Below are positions 1-8,585 of a stretch of DNA of 64,000 nt, piece by piece. The notes beneath the pieces are model-generated. The model was not told where the DNA came from. It did not search any database and saw nothing but the letters and a program-made list of their open reading frames with translations. This DNA comes from a bacterium. Its GTDB lineage: Bacteria > Desulfobacterota > DSWW01. The first letter of the stretch is position 1, and every line of letters starts with the position of its first letter. The translations under genes and the position numbers were made by a program. The stretch is from NCBI GenBank assembly GCA_028277985.1, contig JANQFG010000229.1:1-64000 (forward strand). Reading direction: 5' to 3'.

Positions 1-2
1 TT

Positions 3-905
3 CTGAATTGCCCCTTCCGGGCCTGGGAGACGGATGAAAACGAAGTCCCGAGGATGAAGGAAGAGTACGAGTGCTTCAGCTGCTTCAACTGCATGGTCGC
101 CTGTCCGGTGGACGCGATCTCGGTCGTGGAGCCTTACCATGTTGACTCCGGCTTCTACAAGACCGAGCCGGACGGTCTCCTGCCCATAAAGATGCCCTAC
201 GAACCGAAGGATGCCGAGGGCAACCCGGCCGAGTGGAACTACGCTGAGAAGCTCATCTACGAGCGGAGAAGCGTGCGGAACTTCAAGCCGGACCCTGTCC
301 CCGAACCCCTGATTCGCCGGGTGCTCGAGGCGGGCAGGTTTGCACCGAGCGGCGGCAACTGCCAGCCCTGGCAGTTTGTGGTGGTCACGGACAAGGCCCT
401 GATCACGGAGTTGGACGAAGCCTGCTATGGTGTTCTGAGCATGCTCCACACCACCTATATGAACGATGCGATGGTCAAGGGTCTCGTGCCTATCTATGCT
501 CAAGACCCGAATCCCGGGTTCTTCGATCCTCGCGTGATCATTGGCGGCATGGGGAGCATCACGAAGAAGTATGCCCCAACGTTCCTGGATGCGCCGGTGG
601 TGATCCTGATGGCTTGTGACGAGCGGGCCATCGGCGGGCCGCATATTGCAGCGGGCATTGCCGGGCAGAACATGAACCTTGCCGCCATGTCCCTGGGGCT
701 CGGCTTCTGCTGGATCGGGTTCAGCCAGGTAATCGAAATGGTCCCGCACGTCAAGGAGAAGCTCGGACTCGCGGATCCCTGGAAGATCACCACGGCCATG
801 TCGATCGGGTATCCGAAGTTCAAGCAGGAAGGCATCGTGCCCCGTGAATTCCGCCCCGTCACCTGGTTCCGGGAAGGCGGCAACGGACCGGACATCGAGA
901 AATAA
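3..905 (+). CDS. Ferredoxin-domain nitroreductase family protein (5' end outside window)
   Basis: The frame stays open to the left edge of the window (residues LNCPFRAWE precede the first ATG at 54), so the gene starts upstream and is 5' truncated here. A 4Fe-4S cluster motif of CxxCxxCxxxCP type follows (C-FS-C-FN-C-MVA-C-P, codons about 75-110), then an FMN-dependent nitroreductase domain beginning at the RRSVRNFKPDPVP segment with the typical APSGGNCQPWQF flavin-binding motif. Ferredoxin-nitroreductase fusions are probably flavoenzymes that take electrons from ferredoxin; the substrate cannot be told from sequence. The acyl-CoA ligase 20 bp downstream on the same strand suggests an operon, perhaps for metabolism of an aromatic or other organic acid (inference). 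Confidence 0.85.
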   Translation: MNCPFRAWETDENEVPRMKEEYECFSCFNCMVACPVDAISVVEPYHVDSGFYKTEPDGLLPIKMPYEPKDAEGNPAEWNYAEKLIYERRSVRNFKPDPVPEPLIRRVLEAGRFAPSGGNCQPWQFVVVTDKALITELDEACYGVLSMLHTTYMNDAMVKGLVPIYAQDPNPGFFDPRVIIGGMGSITKKYAPTFLDAPVVILMACDERAIGGPHIAAGIAGQNMNLAAMSLGLGFCWIGFSQVIEMVPHVKEKLGLADPWKITTAMSIGYPKFKQEGIVPREFRPVTWFREGGNGPDIEK

Positions 906-925
906 TCGGATGGAGGAGAATAGAA

Positions 926-2512
926 TTGGTGGAAAGCAACAAGCCGACCATGTACGCGGATCTTATCGAAGAACAGGCAAAGGCTCAGGGCGACAAGCCC
1001 TACGTCCTGCATGAAGATCAGCGAATCAGCTTTCAAGAGTTTGACCGGGCCACGTGCCGGGCAGCAAACGGACTGGCCGCCCAGGGGGCCAAGCCGGGAG
1101 ACGGCATTGCGATCCTGATGGCCAATTGCGTCGAATACCTGTACCTCTTCTACGGCATGCCCCGCGGAGGCTTCTACAGCGTGCCGATCAACGTGGCGCT
1201 CAAGGGGGAAGGGCTCCGGTACATCCTCACCCATTCGGACGTCAAATACCTGGTCGTGGACGACACCCTGTATCCGCGCTTCGCCGAGCTCGAAGCACCG
1301 GTGGGCTCGATCGAAAAGGTCTTCGTCCGTCGAACCAAGGATGAGGCCTTACCGGAAGGCACGATTGCCCTGGAGGATCTTCTCGACGCTCCTTCCGAAA
1401 AGCCCGGGATAGAGCTCGACCCGGAGGCGATGACCTTTCTCATGTATACTTCCGGGACCACGGGATTCCCCAAGGGAGTGGTGAACCGCAATCGTTCACT
1501 CAACATCGACAGGTTCAAGCTTCTGACCTCAATCGTCTACCAGCCGGATGATGTGCTCTACACCTGCCTGCCATTGTTCCATGCAAACGCTCTCATCCTG
1601 ACGGCGGGTTTCGCCATGGTCGCGGGCCTTCCCTTCGGACTGGAGCATCGCTTCAGCGCTTCCCGTTTCTGGGACTCGGTCCGCAAGTACGGTGGGACGA
1701 CCTTCAATGCCCTGGGCGCAATGGTACCGATCCTGATGAAACAGCCTGAGAAGCCGGCCGATTCGACGAACCCGGTCCGCATGGTCTTCTCTGCGGCCTG
1801 CCCGGCAAACCTGTGGGAGGCCTTTGAGAACCGGTTCGGGGTGAAAATCTTCGAGGGGTACGGGGCCGTAGACGGCGGAGGCGTGCTCATCTGGAATCTG
1901 GGAGACGGCCCTGTCGGCTCGGTCGGCAAGGTCATGAACTCGGAGTGGAAGCTCGTCGACGACGACATCAATGAGGTGCCTCAGGGAGAGATCGGCGAAC
2001 TGATCACCAAGGTAGCGGACAAGAAGACGGGCGGCGTAGAGTACTACAAGAACCCGGAGGCGAGCCAGAAGAAGATCCGCAAAGACTGGCTCCATTCCGG
2101 GGATCTCTTCTATGCGGACAAGGACGGCTACCTCTACTTCGTGGACCGCAAGAACGACTGCATGCGCCGAAGGGGAGAGAACATCTCTTCTTTCGAGGTG
2201 GAGAACATCGTGGAGAAGCACCCGGCCGTGGCCGAGTGTGCTGCTTTCGGCGTGCCTTCAGAACTGGGCGAGGACGATGTGATGATTTGGGTGAAGCCCC
2301 GGGAAGGGGTCGAGCTCGATCTCAAAGAGCTGATCAGCCACTGCGCGGAGAACATGGCCTACTTCATGGTCCCGAGCTACATCGATGTGGTCGACGACAT
2401 CCCGAGAACCGGAACGTTCCGTGTGCAGAAGACGAACATGAAGAAGCAGGGCGTCACGGATCGCACCTGGAACCGCGAAAAAGAGATGCCTGATCTCCAA
2501 GTGAAAAAGTAA
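926..2512 (+). CDS. Acyl-CoA ligase (AMP-forming, ANL superfamily)
   Basis: This 528-residue protein matches AMP-forming acyl-CoA synthetases, which activate a carboxylic acid to acyl-AMP and then to the CoA thioester. The ATP-binding motif YTSGTTGFPKGVV is near residue 173. The hinge and C-terminal domain motifs HSGDL...GYLYFVDRKND and RRRGENISSFEVE follow near residues 390-430. The usual YGxTE adenine-binding motif is replaced by EGYGAVDGGG, a variant seen in some CaiC-like ligases. The start is a TTG with a GGAGGAGAA ribosome-binding site just upstream; an ATG lies eight codons later. It is 20 bp behind the nitroreductase gene and probably co-transcribed. The acid substrate is unknown. Confidence 0.9.
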   Translation: MVESNKPTMYADLIEEQAKAQGDKPYVLHEDQRISFQEFDRATCRAANGLAAQGAKPGDGIAILMANCVEYLYLFYGMPRGGFYSVPINVALKGEGLRYILTHSDVKYLVVDDTLYPRFAELEAPVGSIEKVFVRRTKDEALPEGTIALEDLLDAPSEKPGIELDPEAMTFLMYTSGTTGFPKGVVNRNRSLNIDRFKLLTSIVYQPDDVLYTCLPLFHANALILTAGFAMVAGLPFGLEHRFSASRFWDSVRKYGGTTFNALGAMVPILMKQPEKPADSTNPVRMVFSAACPANLWEAFENRFGVKIFEGYGAVDGGGVLIWNLGDGPVGSVGKVMNSEWKLVDDDINEVPQGEIGELITKVADKKTGGVEYYKNPEASQKKIRKDWLHSGDLFYADKDGYLYFVDRKNDCMRRRGENISSFEVENIVEKHPAVAECAAFGVPSELGEDDVMIWVKPREGVELDLKELISHCAENMAYFMVPSYIDVVDDIPRTGTFRVQKTNMKKQGVTDRTWNREKEMPDLQVKK

Positions 2513-2571
2513 AACCTACCTCCGCATGTTTCCCTGCATTGAGCGCCTGCACATTGTTGGCATATCTGTAG

Positions 2572-2643
2572 GGGTCAGGCCGTAACTATAAACCTTTCGG
2601 GAGCGCACAGCAGTAACCTGGGTTGATAGTAACGGCCTGACCC
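2572..2643. repeat. Imperfect inverted repeat (REP/MITE-like hairpin)
   Basis: Two 23-nt arms, 2572-2594 and 2621-2643, are reverse complements at 21 of 23 positions and enclose a 26-nt loop. The arms begin GGGTCAGGCCGT and end ACGGCCTGACCC. The element stands alone between the acyl-CoA ligase and the DUF502 gene and has no T-tract, so it looks more like a REP/MITE-type palindrome than a terminator. No transposase is nearby. Confidence 0.6.
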
Positions 2644-2811
2644 AATTGGCCCCAGAACCATCCGTCTCCTTTTCGCATCTCTCCGTATACGTTATGATGG
2701 GTCGATCGAGTTGTTAGGGCGAGAGAAGACAAGTCACAACGCATGGACGAGTCGGATATTGTCGTGTGGTGGAAAGCGAAGGGGTCGGCTCGACTGATGG
2801 GAGAAGAGTGA

Positions 2812-3507
2812 ATGTCGGACAAGGTCAAGTCGTCAGGTACAGGCAAGAAGCCCGGGTTGCTCCGAAGGATCGCGCAGCCGTTCTTTGCGGGAGTGCTCGC
2901 GGTGTTTCCGTTGGCACTCACGCTGGTAGTCGTGTACGGGTTAGCCAAATTCGTGCATGATCTGCTGGGGCCCAAAAGCGATTTCGGCAGAATGCTCGGC
3001 TCTTTCGGGCTCCAATTCGTCACGAGCGACGTAGTTGCCTACCTGATCGGGTTGGGCGTTGCCCTAGCGCTCATCTATCTTCTCGGCCTGCTCGTCCAGG
3101 CCGGGATGAAGAATCGCTGGAATGTTCTGGTCGACACCCTCATGCACCGCGTTCCGCTCGTAAGCAATGTCTACGACACAGCCAAGAAGGTGATCCAGAT
3201 GTTCGACCAGAAGGGCGAATCGGAACTGAAGGCCATGAGTCCCGTGCTGTGTCATTTCGGCGGGGAGGGGGGAACCGCCGTGCTGGCCCTGATGCCGAGC
3301 GAGCAGCCGATCCACATGAATGGTTCTGCATACCGTGCGGTGCTGATCCCGACCGCGCCGGTTCCATTCGGCGGCGCGCTCCTCTACGTACCGGCCGACT
3401 GGGTGAAGCCCGTCGATTTCGCTGTTGACGGATTGTTCAATGTCTACATGACCATGGGGGTCACGTCGCCGGACTACCTTCCACCGAAGCCGGCATCTCA
3501 GGGATGA
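2812..3507 (+). CDS. DUF502 family membrane protein
   Basis: A 231-residue protein matching the DUF502 family. There are two hydrophobic segments near the N-terminus (FFAGVLAVFPLALTLVVVYGL at about residues 24-44, and VAYLIGLGVALALIYLLGLLV at about 75-95). A soluble domain follows, with the family-typical PLVSNVYDTAKKV segment and a stretch ending VPADWVKPVDFAVDG. The function of the family is unknown. The ATG is preceded by GGGAGAAG. It is followed by a convergent minus-strand gene only 16 bp away. Confidence 0.8.
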   Translation: MSDKVKSSGTGKKPGLLRRIAQPFFAGVLAVFPLALTLVVVYGLAKFVHDLLGPKSDFGRMLGSFGLQFVTSDVVAYLIGLGVALALIYLLGLLVQAGMKNRWNVLVDTLMHRVPLVSNVYDTAKKVIQMFDQKGESELKAMSPVLCHFGGEGGTAVLALMPSEQPIHMNGSAYRAVLIPTAPVPFGGALLYVPADWVKPVDFAVDGLFNVYMTMGVTSPDYLPPKPASQG

Positions 3508-3523
3508 CGGGTTCGGTTGGGAT

Positions 3524-4036
3524 CTATGCTTGCGCCGGCGAGGTTTGTCTGGCTACGGCCCAACGAAGGCATCGCACCCAGAGCCCCCAGCGGGCGGGCT
3601 TGCGCACCGGACCCTCCACCGCGGCTTGGGCCAGGTCGAGGGCATCCTCCACCAGGGCATTGTGCATGGGACGGATCGTGAACCACCACGTCAGCCAATC
3701 TCTGAAACTGCATTCCACGTCGATCACGTGACGTAGCACCGTACCATCCTTTCGTGGAGCCGTCTCGAAGAAATGCAAGCCATCCCATCCTTCCGTCAGC
3801 CCATTGTCCTCGAACTCGAAAGCGGCCCTTCGACCCGGGAAGTACTCGGCCACGCGGTAGCGTACCGGTCCGTGTCCCCCTCGAGCCCCCGGTTCAAGTG
3901 CTGGGTCCAGTTCCATGGGAGGCCACTGGTCGCGAGGCCAGAGACGCTCATCAGGCCCTGACAGGCCGTCTATCAATCGTCCTACGGCTTCGGGTGATGC
4001 GTGGAATCGTCGTTCATGGACGTTGTACACTCTCAT
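3524..4036 (-). CDS. SRPBCC (polyketide cyclase/dehydrase-like) family protein
   Basis: The 170-residue protein has the START/SRPBCC layout: an N-terminal beta strand and helix (HERRFHASPEAVGRLIDGL), a central strand-rich region (YRVAEYFPGRRAAFEFEDNG) and a long C-terminal helix. Such proteins bind a hydrophobic ligand in a cavity. The reading frame extends further upstream, but the ATG at 4036 is chosen because it overlaps the stop of the TetR gene as ATGA, indicating translational coupling. Pairing with a TetR repressor suggests that the protein's ligand or product relates to the effector sensed by the regulator (inference). Confidence 0.65.
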   Translation of the reverse strand: MRVYNVHERRFHASPEAVGRLIDGLSGPDERLWPRDQWPPMELDPALEPGARGGHGPVRYRVAEYFPGRRAAFEFEDNGLTEGWDGLHFFETAPRKDGTVLRHVIDVECSFRDWLTWWFTIRPMHNALVEDALDLAQAAVEGPVRKPARWGLWVRCLRWAVARQTSPAQA

Positions 4037-4614
4037 ATCTTCTCCTCCAGGATTGCCGCAACCGTTTCGAGCACGAGACGGTCCACCATCTTCGGTACCC
4101 GGCCTCCAGCATGCAAATAACGTCGCACAGCCGCAAAAGGGGCATCGATCAATGCGAACTGGACGCGAATGGTGCCTTTTCCACCGGAGCGACCATAGCG
4201 ACGCCTGGTGAAGGCCCGAATCCCGTCTTCCAAGTCCCGCGCCAGGCGTGCAACGCGCACCTTCATATCTTCCGGCCAGTCGCCGGTCATGAAAGTCTCC
4301 CGCCGATAGAGCAGTAACACACGGGCCTCTGCCGGATGGCTGCGGACCCATCGTGGAGTGTGAAGCGCCGCCCCTTCGATATCACCGGCTGCCAAACGTT
4401 TAAGAAAGGGGCCCTGGAACATGTTCACCAGGGTGATCCATAATTCGGCCATCAAGTGGTCCCGTGACGGAAATCGATGATAGAGAGATCCGACCGGGCC
4501 GCTCGCCCGAGCCGCAACGGCCTGCATCGTTACGTCGCCCGGACCGCCCTCGGAGAGGATCTCCAGGGCCGCCCGAACGAAATGCTCTTTGTCGAATCTC
4601 GCTTTTCTACCCAT
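4033..4614 (-). CDS. TetR/AcrR family transcriptional repressor
   Basis: A 193-residue protein with an N-terminal TetR helix-turn-helix (FDKEHFVRAALEILSEGG, then VAARASGPVGSLYHRFPSRDHLMAELW) and an alpha-helical ligand-binding region. The frame also contains an ATG at 4626, but that codon directly abuts the predicted -10 element (4627-4632) and would lie upstream of the transcript start, so 4614 is preferred. The mRNA would then have almost no leader. The stop overlaps the SRPBCC start by four bases. The ABC exporter genes lie directly upstream on the same strand and may also be targets. Confidence 0.85.
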   Translation of the reverse strand: MGRKARFDKEHFVRAALEILSEGGPGDVTMQAVAARASGPVGSLYHRFPSRDHLMAELWITLVNMFQGPFLKRLAAGDIEGAALHTPRWVRSHPAEARVLLLYRRETFMTGDWPEDMKVRVARLARDLEDGIRAFTRRRYGRSGGKGTIRVQFALIDAPFAAVRRYLHAGGRVPKMVDRLVLETVAAILEEKI

Positions 4615-4626
4615 AGTAGAATACAT

Positions 4627-4655
4627 ATATTAGAATATATATTCTAATATGTCAA
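4627..4655 (-). promoter_or_regulatory. Promoter and palindromic operator of the tetR-SRPBCC unit
   Basis: Read on the minus strand, TTGACA (4650-4655) is followed after 17 bases by TAATAT (4627-4632), a good sigma-70 pair. Positions 4627-4650 form a perfect 24-bp palindrome (half-site ATATTAGAATAT) that covers the spacer and the -10 element. A TetR dimer bound here would block RNA polymerase, so autorepression is the simplest reading. The AT-rich block stands out from GC-rich surroundings. Confidence 0.75.
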
Positions 4656-4714
4656 GTCCCTTCTCGATCAGGTTCTCGGTATCGGCTCGGATCAATGAGC
4701 TGGGTGTGGAGGGG

Positions 4715-5953
4715 TTACGTCTGGTGGAACTTGAACCGGGCCAGACCTACACCGAAGGCAACCAGGGAGATCAACATCAGGACGGCCACCTCGGGAAGGA
4801 TGTCTACAACGCCCCGTCCATACCAAAGGATGTCCTTGAAGCCGTCCATTGCCCATGCATTGATGGTAATGATGTGGGCGAGCGTGCGCATGAAGTCGGG
4901 GACGATTTCCAGGGGCCACCAACTGCCCCCCAAGGAAGACATGGCCAATACGACCAGCAACGAGATTCCCGAGAGTTGGGCTTCGGTCTTCACGAATGCG
5001 GCCATCAGGATCGTCAGACTGGTGGCCGCCATGGCAACGGCCGTGCAAACCAGGACCAGGCCCGCAAATGACTGTCCCAGTTCCATTCCGAACACCAGGT
5101 GTCCAAAAGTGAAGAAGACAGTCATCTGCAGAAGGACCGTAAGGAAGGTTGGCGCGAGCTTGCCAACCAGGATGCTTGCCCTTGAAACGGGAGCAATCAG
5201 CAAACGCCGGAAGGTTCCCATTTCTTTTTCGCGGAGCAGCGCTCCTCCCCCTGAGAGCATGGTGAAAAGGGCGAACATGACCGCGTATCCCGGAACGTTC
5301 TGCTTGAAGGGATCCACCCCTCTCCCTCGCACCTCGACCACGTTCGTTGCCTCCACAAGAACCGGCGGGTTTTCCCAGAGTTCTGCCGCACGGTCCTGGA
5401 TGCGGCGGCTAACTTCACTCGGGTCGGCTCGACCTCCACTTGCCGCCATTACCTCCTGCACGCCGATCTTCAGCATCAAGGGATCCGCGGACAGCCGGGT
5501 TGCATAGGCCTCCAGAACGCCCCTCACGATGGTCGTGTTCATCCGCTCTGCAGGATTCTGCAGAACAATGAAGCCGGTTTGCTCACCGGCCTGAATCCTG
5601 TGCCCGAAGCCTGCAGGAATGAGAATAGCCACGGACCGATCCCCACGCTCAATGCGCTGCCTTGCATGTTCTTCCGTCATGGGCCTCACATCGCCGCCGC
5701 GCTCCTCGTAAGTGCTTTCCATGAGCAGGCCCTCCACGCTTTCCAGTTCCGCAAGGACCTTTTTCGAGGTCTCAGTTCCGTCTTCATCAATGCATGGTAC
5801 TCTGACAGCCGATGCGCCTTCCTCGAACAGGCCCCCCAGCGCGAAGCTGGCAATGGTGATGACCACCATGGGCACCAGGAACAGAAGGAGCACCGCCCCA
5901 AGGTCTCGAAACTGAATCTTCAGATCCTTCCAGGCGATCCACCAGGCATTCAT
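4715..5953 (-). CDS. ABC-2 type transporter permease
   Basis: A 412-residue membrane protein. One hydrophobic segment lies near the N-terminus (LLLFLVPMVVITIASFAL, about residues 22-40). A large extracytoplasmic domain of about 180 residues follows, then a block of five membrane segments from VPGYAVMFALF to VLMLISLVAFGVGLA. This is the layout of ABC-2 permeases (YhhJ/DrrB-type exporters). Its start overlaps the end of the ATPase gene by four bases, so the two form a translationally coupled pair. The exported substrate is not evident. Confidence 0.88.
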   Translation of the reverse strand: MNAWWIAWKDLKIQFRDLGAVLLLFLVPMVVITIASFALGGLFEEGASAVRVPCIDEDGTETSKKVLAELESVEGLLMESTYEERGGDVRPMTEEHARQRIERGDRSVAILIPAGFGHRIQAGEQTGFIVLQNPAERMNTTIVRGVLEAYATRLSADPLMLKIGVQEVMAASGGRADPSEVSRRIQDRAAELWENPPVLVEATNVVEVRGRGVDPFKQNVPGYAVMFALFTMLSGGGALLREKEMGTFRRLLIAPVSRASILVGKLAPTFLTVLLQMTVFFTFGHLVFGMELGQSFAGLVLVCTAVAMAATSLTILMAAFVKTEAQLSGISLLVVLAMSSLGGSWWPLEIVPDFMRTLAHIITINAWAMDGFKDILWYGRGVVDILPEVAVLMLISLVAFGVGLARFKFHQT

Positions 5954-6927
5954 TTCCTCAGCCTCTTTCCGGTGAGTTGGAGGAAGACACTGTTCAGGTT
6001 GGGCTCCAGCACCTCGAGGGAACCTACACGGATCTCCAACTGCTCACAGATACCAATGACCTCCACGAGAGTCTGCCTGACTTGGTCCGTGCGGATCGTG
6101 ATCCGGTTTTCAGACACCGTCTCACCTTCTTCTCCCGGTTCATCCCGTTCGAGGCATTGCACTTCGCGGACCCGGGGAAGGGTGCGCAGCGTGTTGATAA
6201 GACCCGGATCGACAGACCGGAGCCCAATGTGTATCAGGCCGTCCCCCATTTGCTCGACAAGCTGTTGCGGGCTGTCCAGGGCAATGAGTCTTCCCTCGTC
6301 AATGATGGCCACTCGGTCGCAAAGTCTTTCCGCTTCTTCCATATAGTGCGTGGTGTAGATCATGGTCATACCCTCGGCTTTGAGGGCCTGTATGTTTTCG
6401 AGGATGTGGTTACGCGATTGAGGGTCCACACCCACCATCGGCTCATCGAGAAGAAGCAGCGTCGGCCGGTGGACCAATCCGATAGCTAGATTGAGGCGCC
6501 GCTTCATCCCGCCGGAGAACTTGTCGACCCTTTCGTTGCGGCGATCCGAAAGCTTGATCATCTCGAGCAGTTCATCCACCCTGTTCCTGAGCTCGAGGCC
6601 TTGGAGACCGTACATGCGCCCATAGAAACCCAGGTTTTCCCGTGCGGAGAGGGTGGAATAGAGGGCAATCTCCTGGGGTACGATGCCGATGAAATGTTTG
6701 ATCTCTTTCGCCTGACGGACGACGTCCATGGAGCGGATCGTGACGTGCCCGGAAGTCGGCTTCAGGAGCGTGGCGAGGACATTGATAAGTGTTGTCTTTC
6801 CGGCTCCGTTCGGTCCGAGGAGGCCGAAGAGCTCTCCCGGAGCGATTTCGAAATTGAGGCCCTTCAGAGCAGTGCGCTCACCGTAACGCCTGATGAGATC
6901 CAGGACCTTCACCATGTGCGGACCCAT
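5950..6927 (-). CDS. ABC transporter ATP-binding protein (exporter)
   Basis: A 325-residue nucleotide-binding subunit. It has Walker A GPNGAGKTT (about residues 38-46), the signature FSGGMKRRL, Walker B LLLLDEPMVGVDPQ and the H-loop region MIYTTHYMEEAERL. The C-terminal extension after about residue 230 is typical of drug- or lipid-export ATPases of the DrrA/CcmA group. The ATG at 6927 has a GGTAGGA site; another ATG at 6915 is possible. It energises the permease encoded next on the same strand. Confidence 0.92.
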   Translation of the reverse strand: MGPHMVKVLDLIRRYGERTALKGLNFEIAPGELFGLLGPNGAGKTTLINVLATLLKPTSGHVTIRSMDVVRQAKEIKHFIGIVPQEIALYSTLSARENLGFYGRMYGLQGLELRNRVDELLEMIKLSDRRNERVDKFSGGMKRRLNLAIGLVHRPTLLLLDEPMVGVDPQSRNHILENIQALKAEGMTMIYTTHYMEEAERLCDRVAIIDEGRLIALDSPQQLVEQMGDGLIHIGLRSVDPGLINTLRTLPRVREVQCLERDEPGEEGETVSENRITIRTDQVRQTLVEVIGICEQLEIRVGSLEVLEPNLNSVFLQLTGKRLRK

Positions 6928-7007
6928 CGCATCCTACCTACTCTTGCCTGCAGGGCGTCATCTCGGCCAAGGGGTCATCACCATCCAAGTTATCGATGTT
7001 TCGGGGC

Positions 7008-7544
7008 TCACTTTGGTTCGAGGATACCTTCCACGAGAAATGCCAGGTAGTTGATGATGTCCCGCGAGGAGAGGATCTTCTCAGGACGGCCGTGCTCATC
7101 CACGAGTGGCAAGTGGCGCAGATCTCCTACCATCATCCGTTGAAGAGCAGAGGCCAACAACTGATCCCCGCGAATGACCTCAGGATCATGGGTCATGTAG
7201 CTGCTTACGGGTTGGTCTGCCAAATCTTCCACCTTTCCTGCCACCTTGTAGAGAAGGTCCCGTTCGCTAAAGATGCCGCAGAGCTTCCCTTCGCGATCCG
7301 TGACGAGCAAGCAGCCGATCTTTCGGTCCCGCATGGTCTGAATGGCCGCATGGAGTGACGTGGCTTCCGGGACCGACAGGGCTTCAACAGGGTTCAGCGT
7401 CTCAACCTTGTCCTCGCTGAGACTGTGTTCGATGGCGCTTTCGATCCTTGCGAGGGGCAAGTCGTCGTGCATCAGAGTGGCATGGCATTCGTCACAGTAG
7501 TCTGCGCCTGGCAGATTGTCGTGGCCGCAGCTCGTGCATCTCAT
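7008..7544 (-). CDS. Zinc-ribbon plus tandem CBS-domain protein
   Basis: The 178-residue protein starts with a zinc-ribbon (MRCTSCGHDNLPGADYCDEC, two CxxC pairs). Two CBS motifs follow: about residues 55-110, containing GCLLVTDREGKLCGIFSERDLL, and about 120-172, containing HLPLVDEHGRPEKILSSRDI. CBS pairs usually bind adenine nucleotides and tune a partner enzyme. The gene lies 12 bp after korB, and a second CBS protein opens the same operon, so a role in sensing energy status for the oxidoreductase is likely but inferred. Confidence 0.85.
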   Translation of the reverse strand: MRCTSCGHDNLPGADYCDECHATLMHDDLPLARIESAIEHSLSEDKVETLNPVEALSVPEATSLHAAIQTMRDRKIGCLLVTDREGKLCGIFSERDLLYKVAGKVEDLADQPVSSYMTHDPEVIRGDQLLASALQRMMVGDLRHLPLVDEHGRPEKILSSRDIINYLAFLVEGILEPK

Positions 7545-7556
7545 CTCGGCTCTCCT

Positions 7557-8585
7557 TTAGGTCTCCACCCGAGGGACTTCCCAGGTTTGACCCTGGCGGT
7601 ACAGTGCGTTCATATCCGGACGGTTCTGAAGCCTGGCCTCCCAGACCTGTTCCAGAAGCATCTGGTCGTGGATCGGTTTGTCGATCGACCGGAAGACGCC
7701 TACCGGAGTGGGAAAATCGGGAGGGCCCATCCTCGAGAGGAAGTAGGCCAGGGTCGGTTCTTCGGCTTCTTCGTCATGAACGAGCAGGTTCTTCTCGCCC
7801 ACCTCTGCCACATCAACCACTTCGGGTTGGAATCCGTTCAGGCGGATCCCCTTCTGACGCTTCTGTCCGAAGCGCATCGGCTCGCCGTGCTCCAGGAAGA
7901 GAACATTGTCCAGTTTGGCGTTCGGGTCGGTCAGGTGTTTCCATGCGCCGTCGTTGAAGATCACGCAGTTCTGGGCGATTTCCACAAGGGTTGCGCCTCG
8001 GTGCTCGGCGGCCCGGTGCAGAACGTTCGACATGTGTTCCTGGAACATATCCACGGTGCGGGCAATGAAGCTTGATTCCGCGCCGATGGCGACGCCGAGG
8101 GGATTGACCGGATTCTCGATCGAGCCCTGAGGGCTCGACTTGGTCCTTTTTCCGATTTCCGATGTGGGTGAGTACTGGCCCTTGGTCAGGCCGTAGATTC
8201 GGTTGTTGAACAGCAGGATGTTGATGTCCACGTTGCGACGAAGGGCGTGGAGGAAGTGGTTGCCGCCGATGGCGAGGCTGTCTCCGTCACCGGTCACGAC
8301 CCAGACCTGAAGGTCGGGCCGGGCGCACTTCAGACCGGTCGCCAGGGTCGGTGCGCGGCCGTGTATCGAATGGATGCCGTAGGTGTTCATGTAGTAGGGG
8401 AAGCGGCTCGAACAGCCGATTCCGGAGACGATCACGAAGTTCTCCCTGGGGATGCCAAGCTTCGGAAGGGTCTGTTGAACCTGGGCCAGGATTGCATAGT
8501 CGCCGCAACCCGGACACCATCGGACCGCCTGGCCGGAAGAAAAGTCCTTCCGAGTGAGGGCTCTGTTTTCTGCTGCATCGGTCAT
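7557..8585 (-). CDS. korB: 2-oxoacid:ferredoxin oxidoreductase, beta subunit
   Basis: The 342-residue protein is the thiamine-pyrophosphate subunit of a 2-oxoacid:ferredoxin oxidoreductase. WCPGCGDYAILAQ carries cluster-ligand cysteines, and the TPP/Mg site is GDGDSLAIGGNHFLHALRRN followed by NNRIYGLTKGQYSPTS. The GLTKGQ(Y/F)SPTS segment is typical of 2-oxoglutarate-type KorB enzymes. The enzyme oxidatively decarboxylates a 2-oxoacid (or runs in reverse) with ferredoxin as electron partner. The start overlaps the korA stop by four bases, so the two subunits are coupled. No separate ferredoxin-like delta subunit is present. Confidence 0.92.
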   Translation of the reverse strand: MTDAAENRALTRKDFSSGQAVRWCPGCGDYAILAQVQQTLPKLGIPRENFVIVSGIGCSSRFPYYMNTYGIHSIHGRAPTLATGLKCARPDLQVWVVTGDGDSLAIGGNHFLHALRRNVDINILLFNNRIYGLTKGQYSPTSEIGKRTKSSPQGSIENPVNPLGVAIGAESSFIARTVDMFQEHMSNVLHRAAEHRGATLVEIAQNCVIFNDGAWKHLTDPNAKLDNVLFLEHGEPMRFGQKRQKGIRLNGFQPEVVDVAEVGEKNLLVHDEEAEEPTLAYFLSRMGPPDFPTPVGVFRSIDKPIHDQMLLEQVWEARLQNRPDMNALYRQGQTWEVPRVET

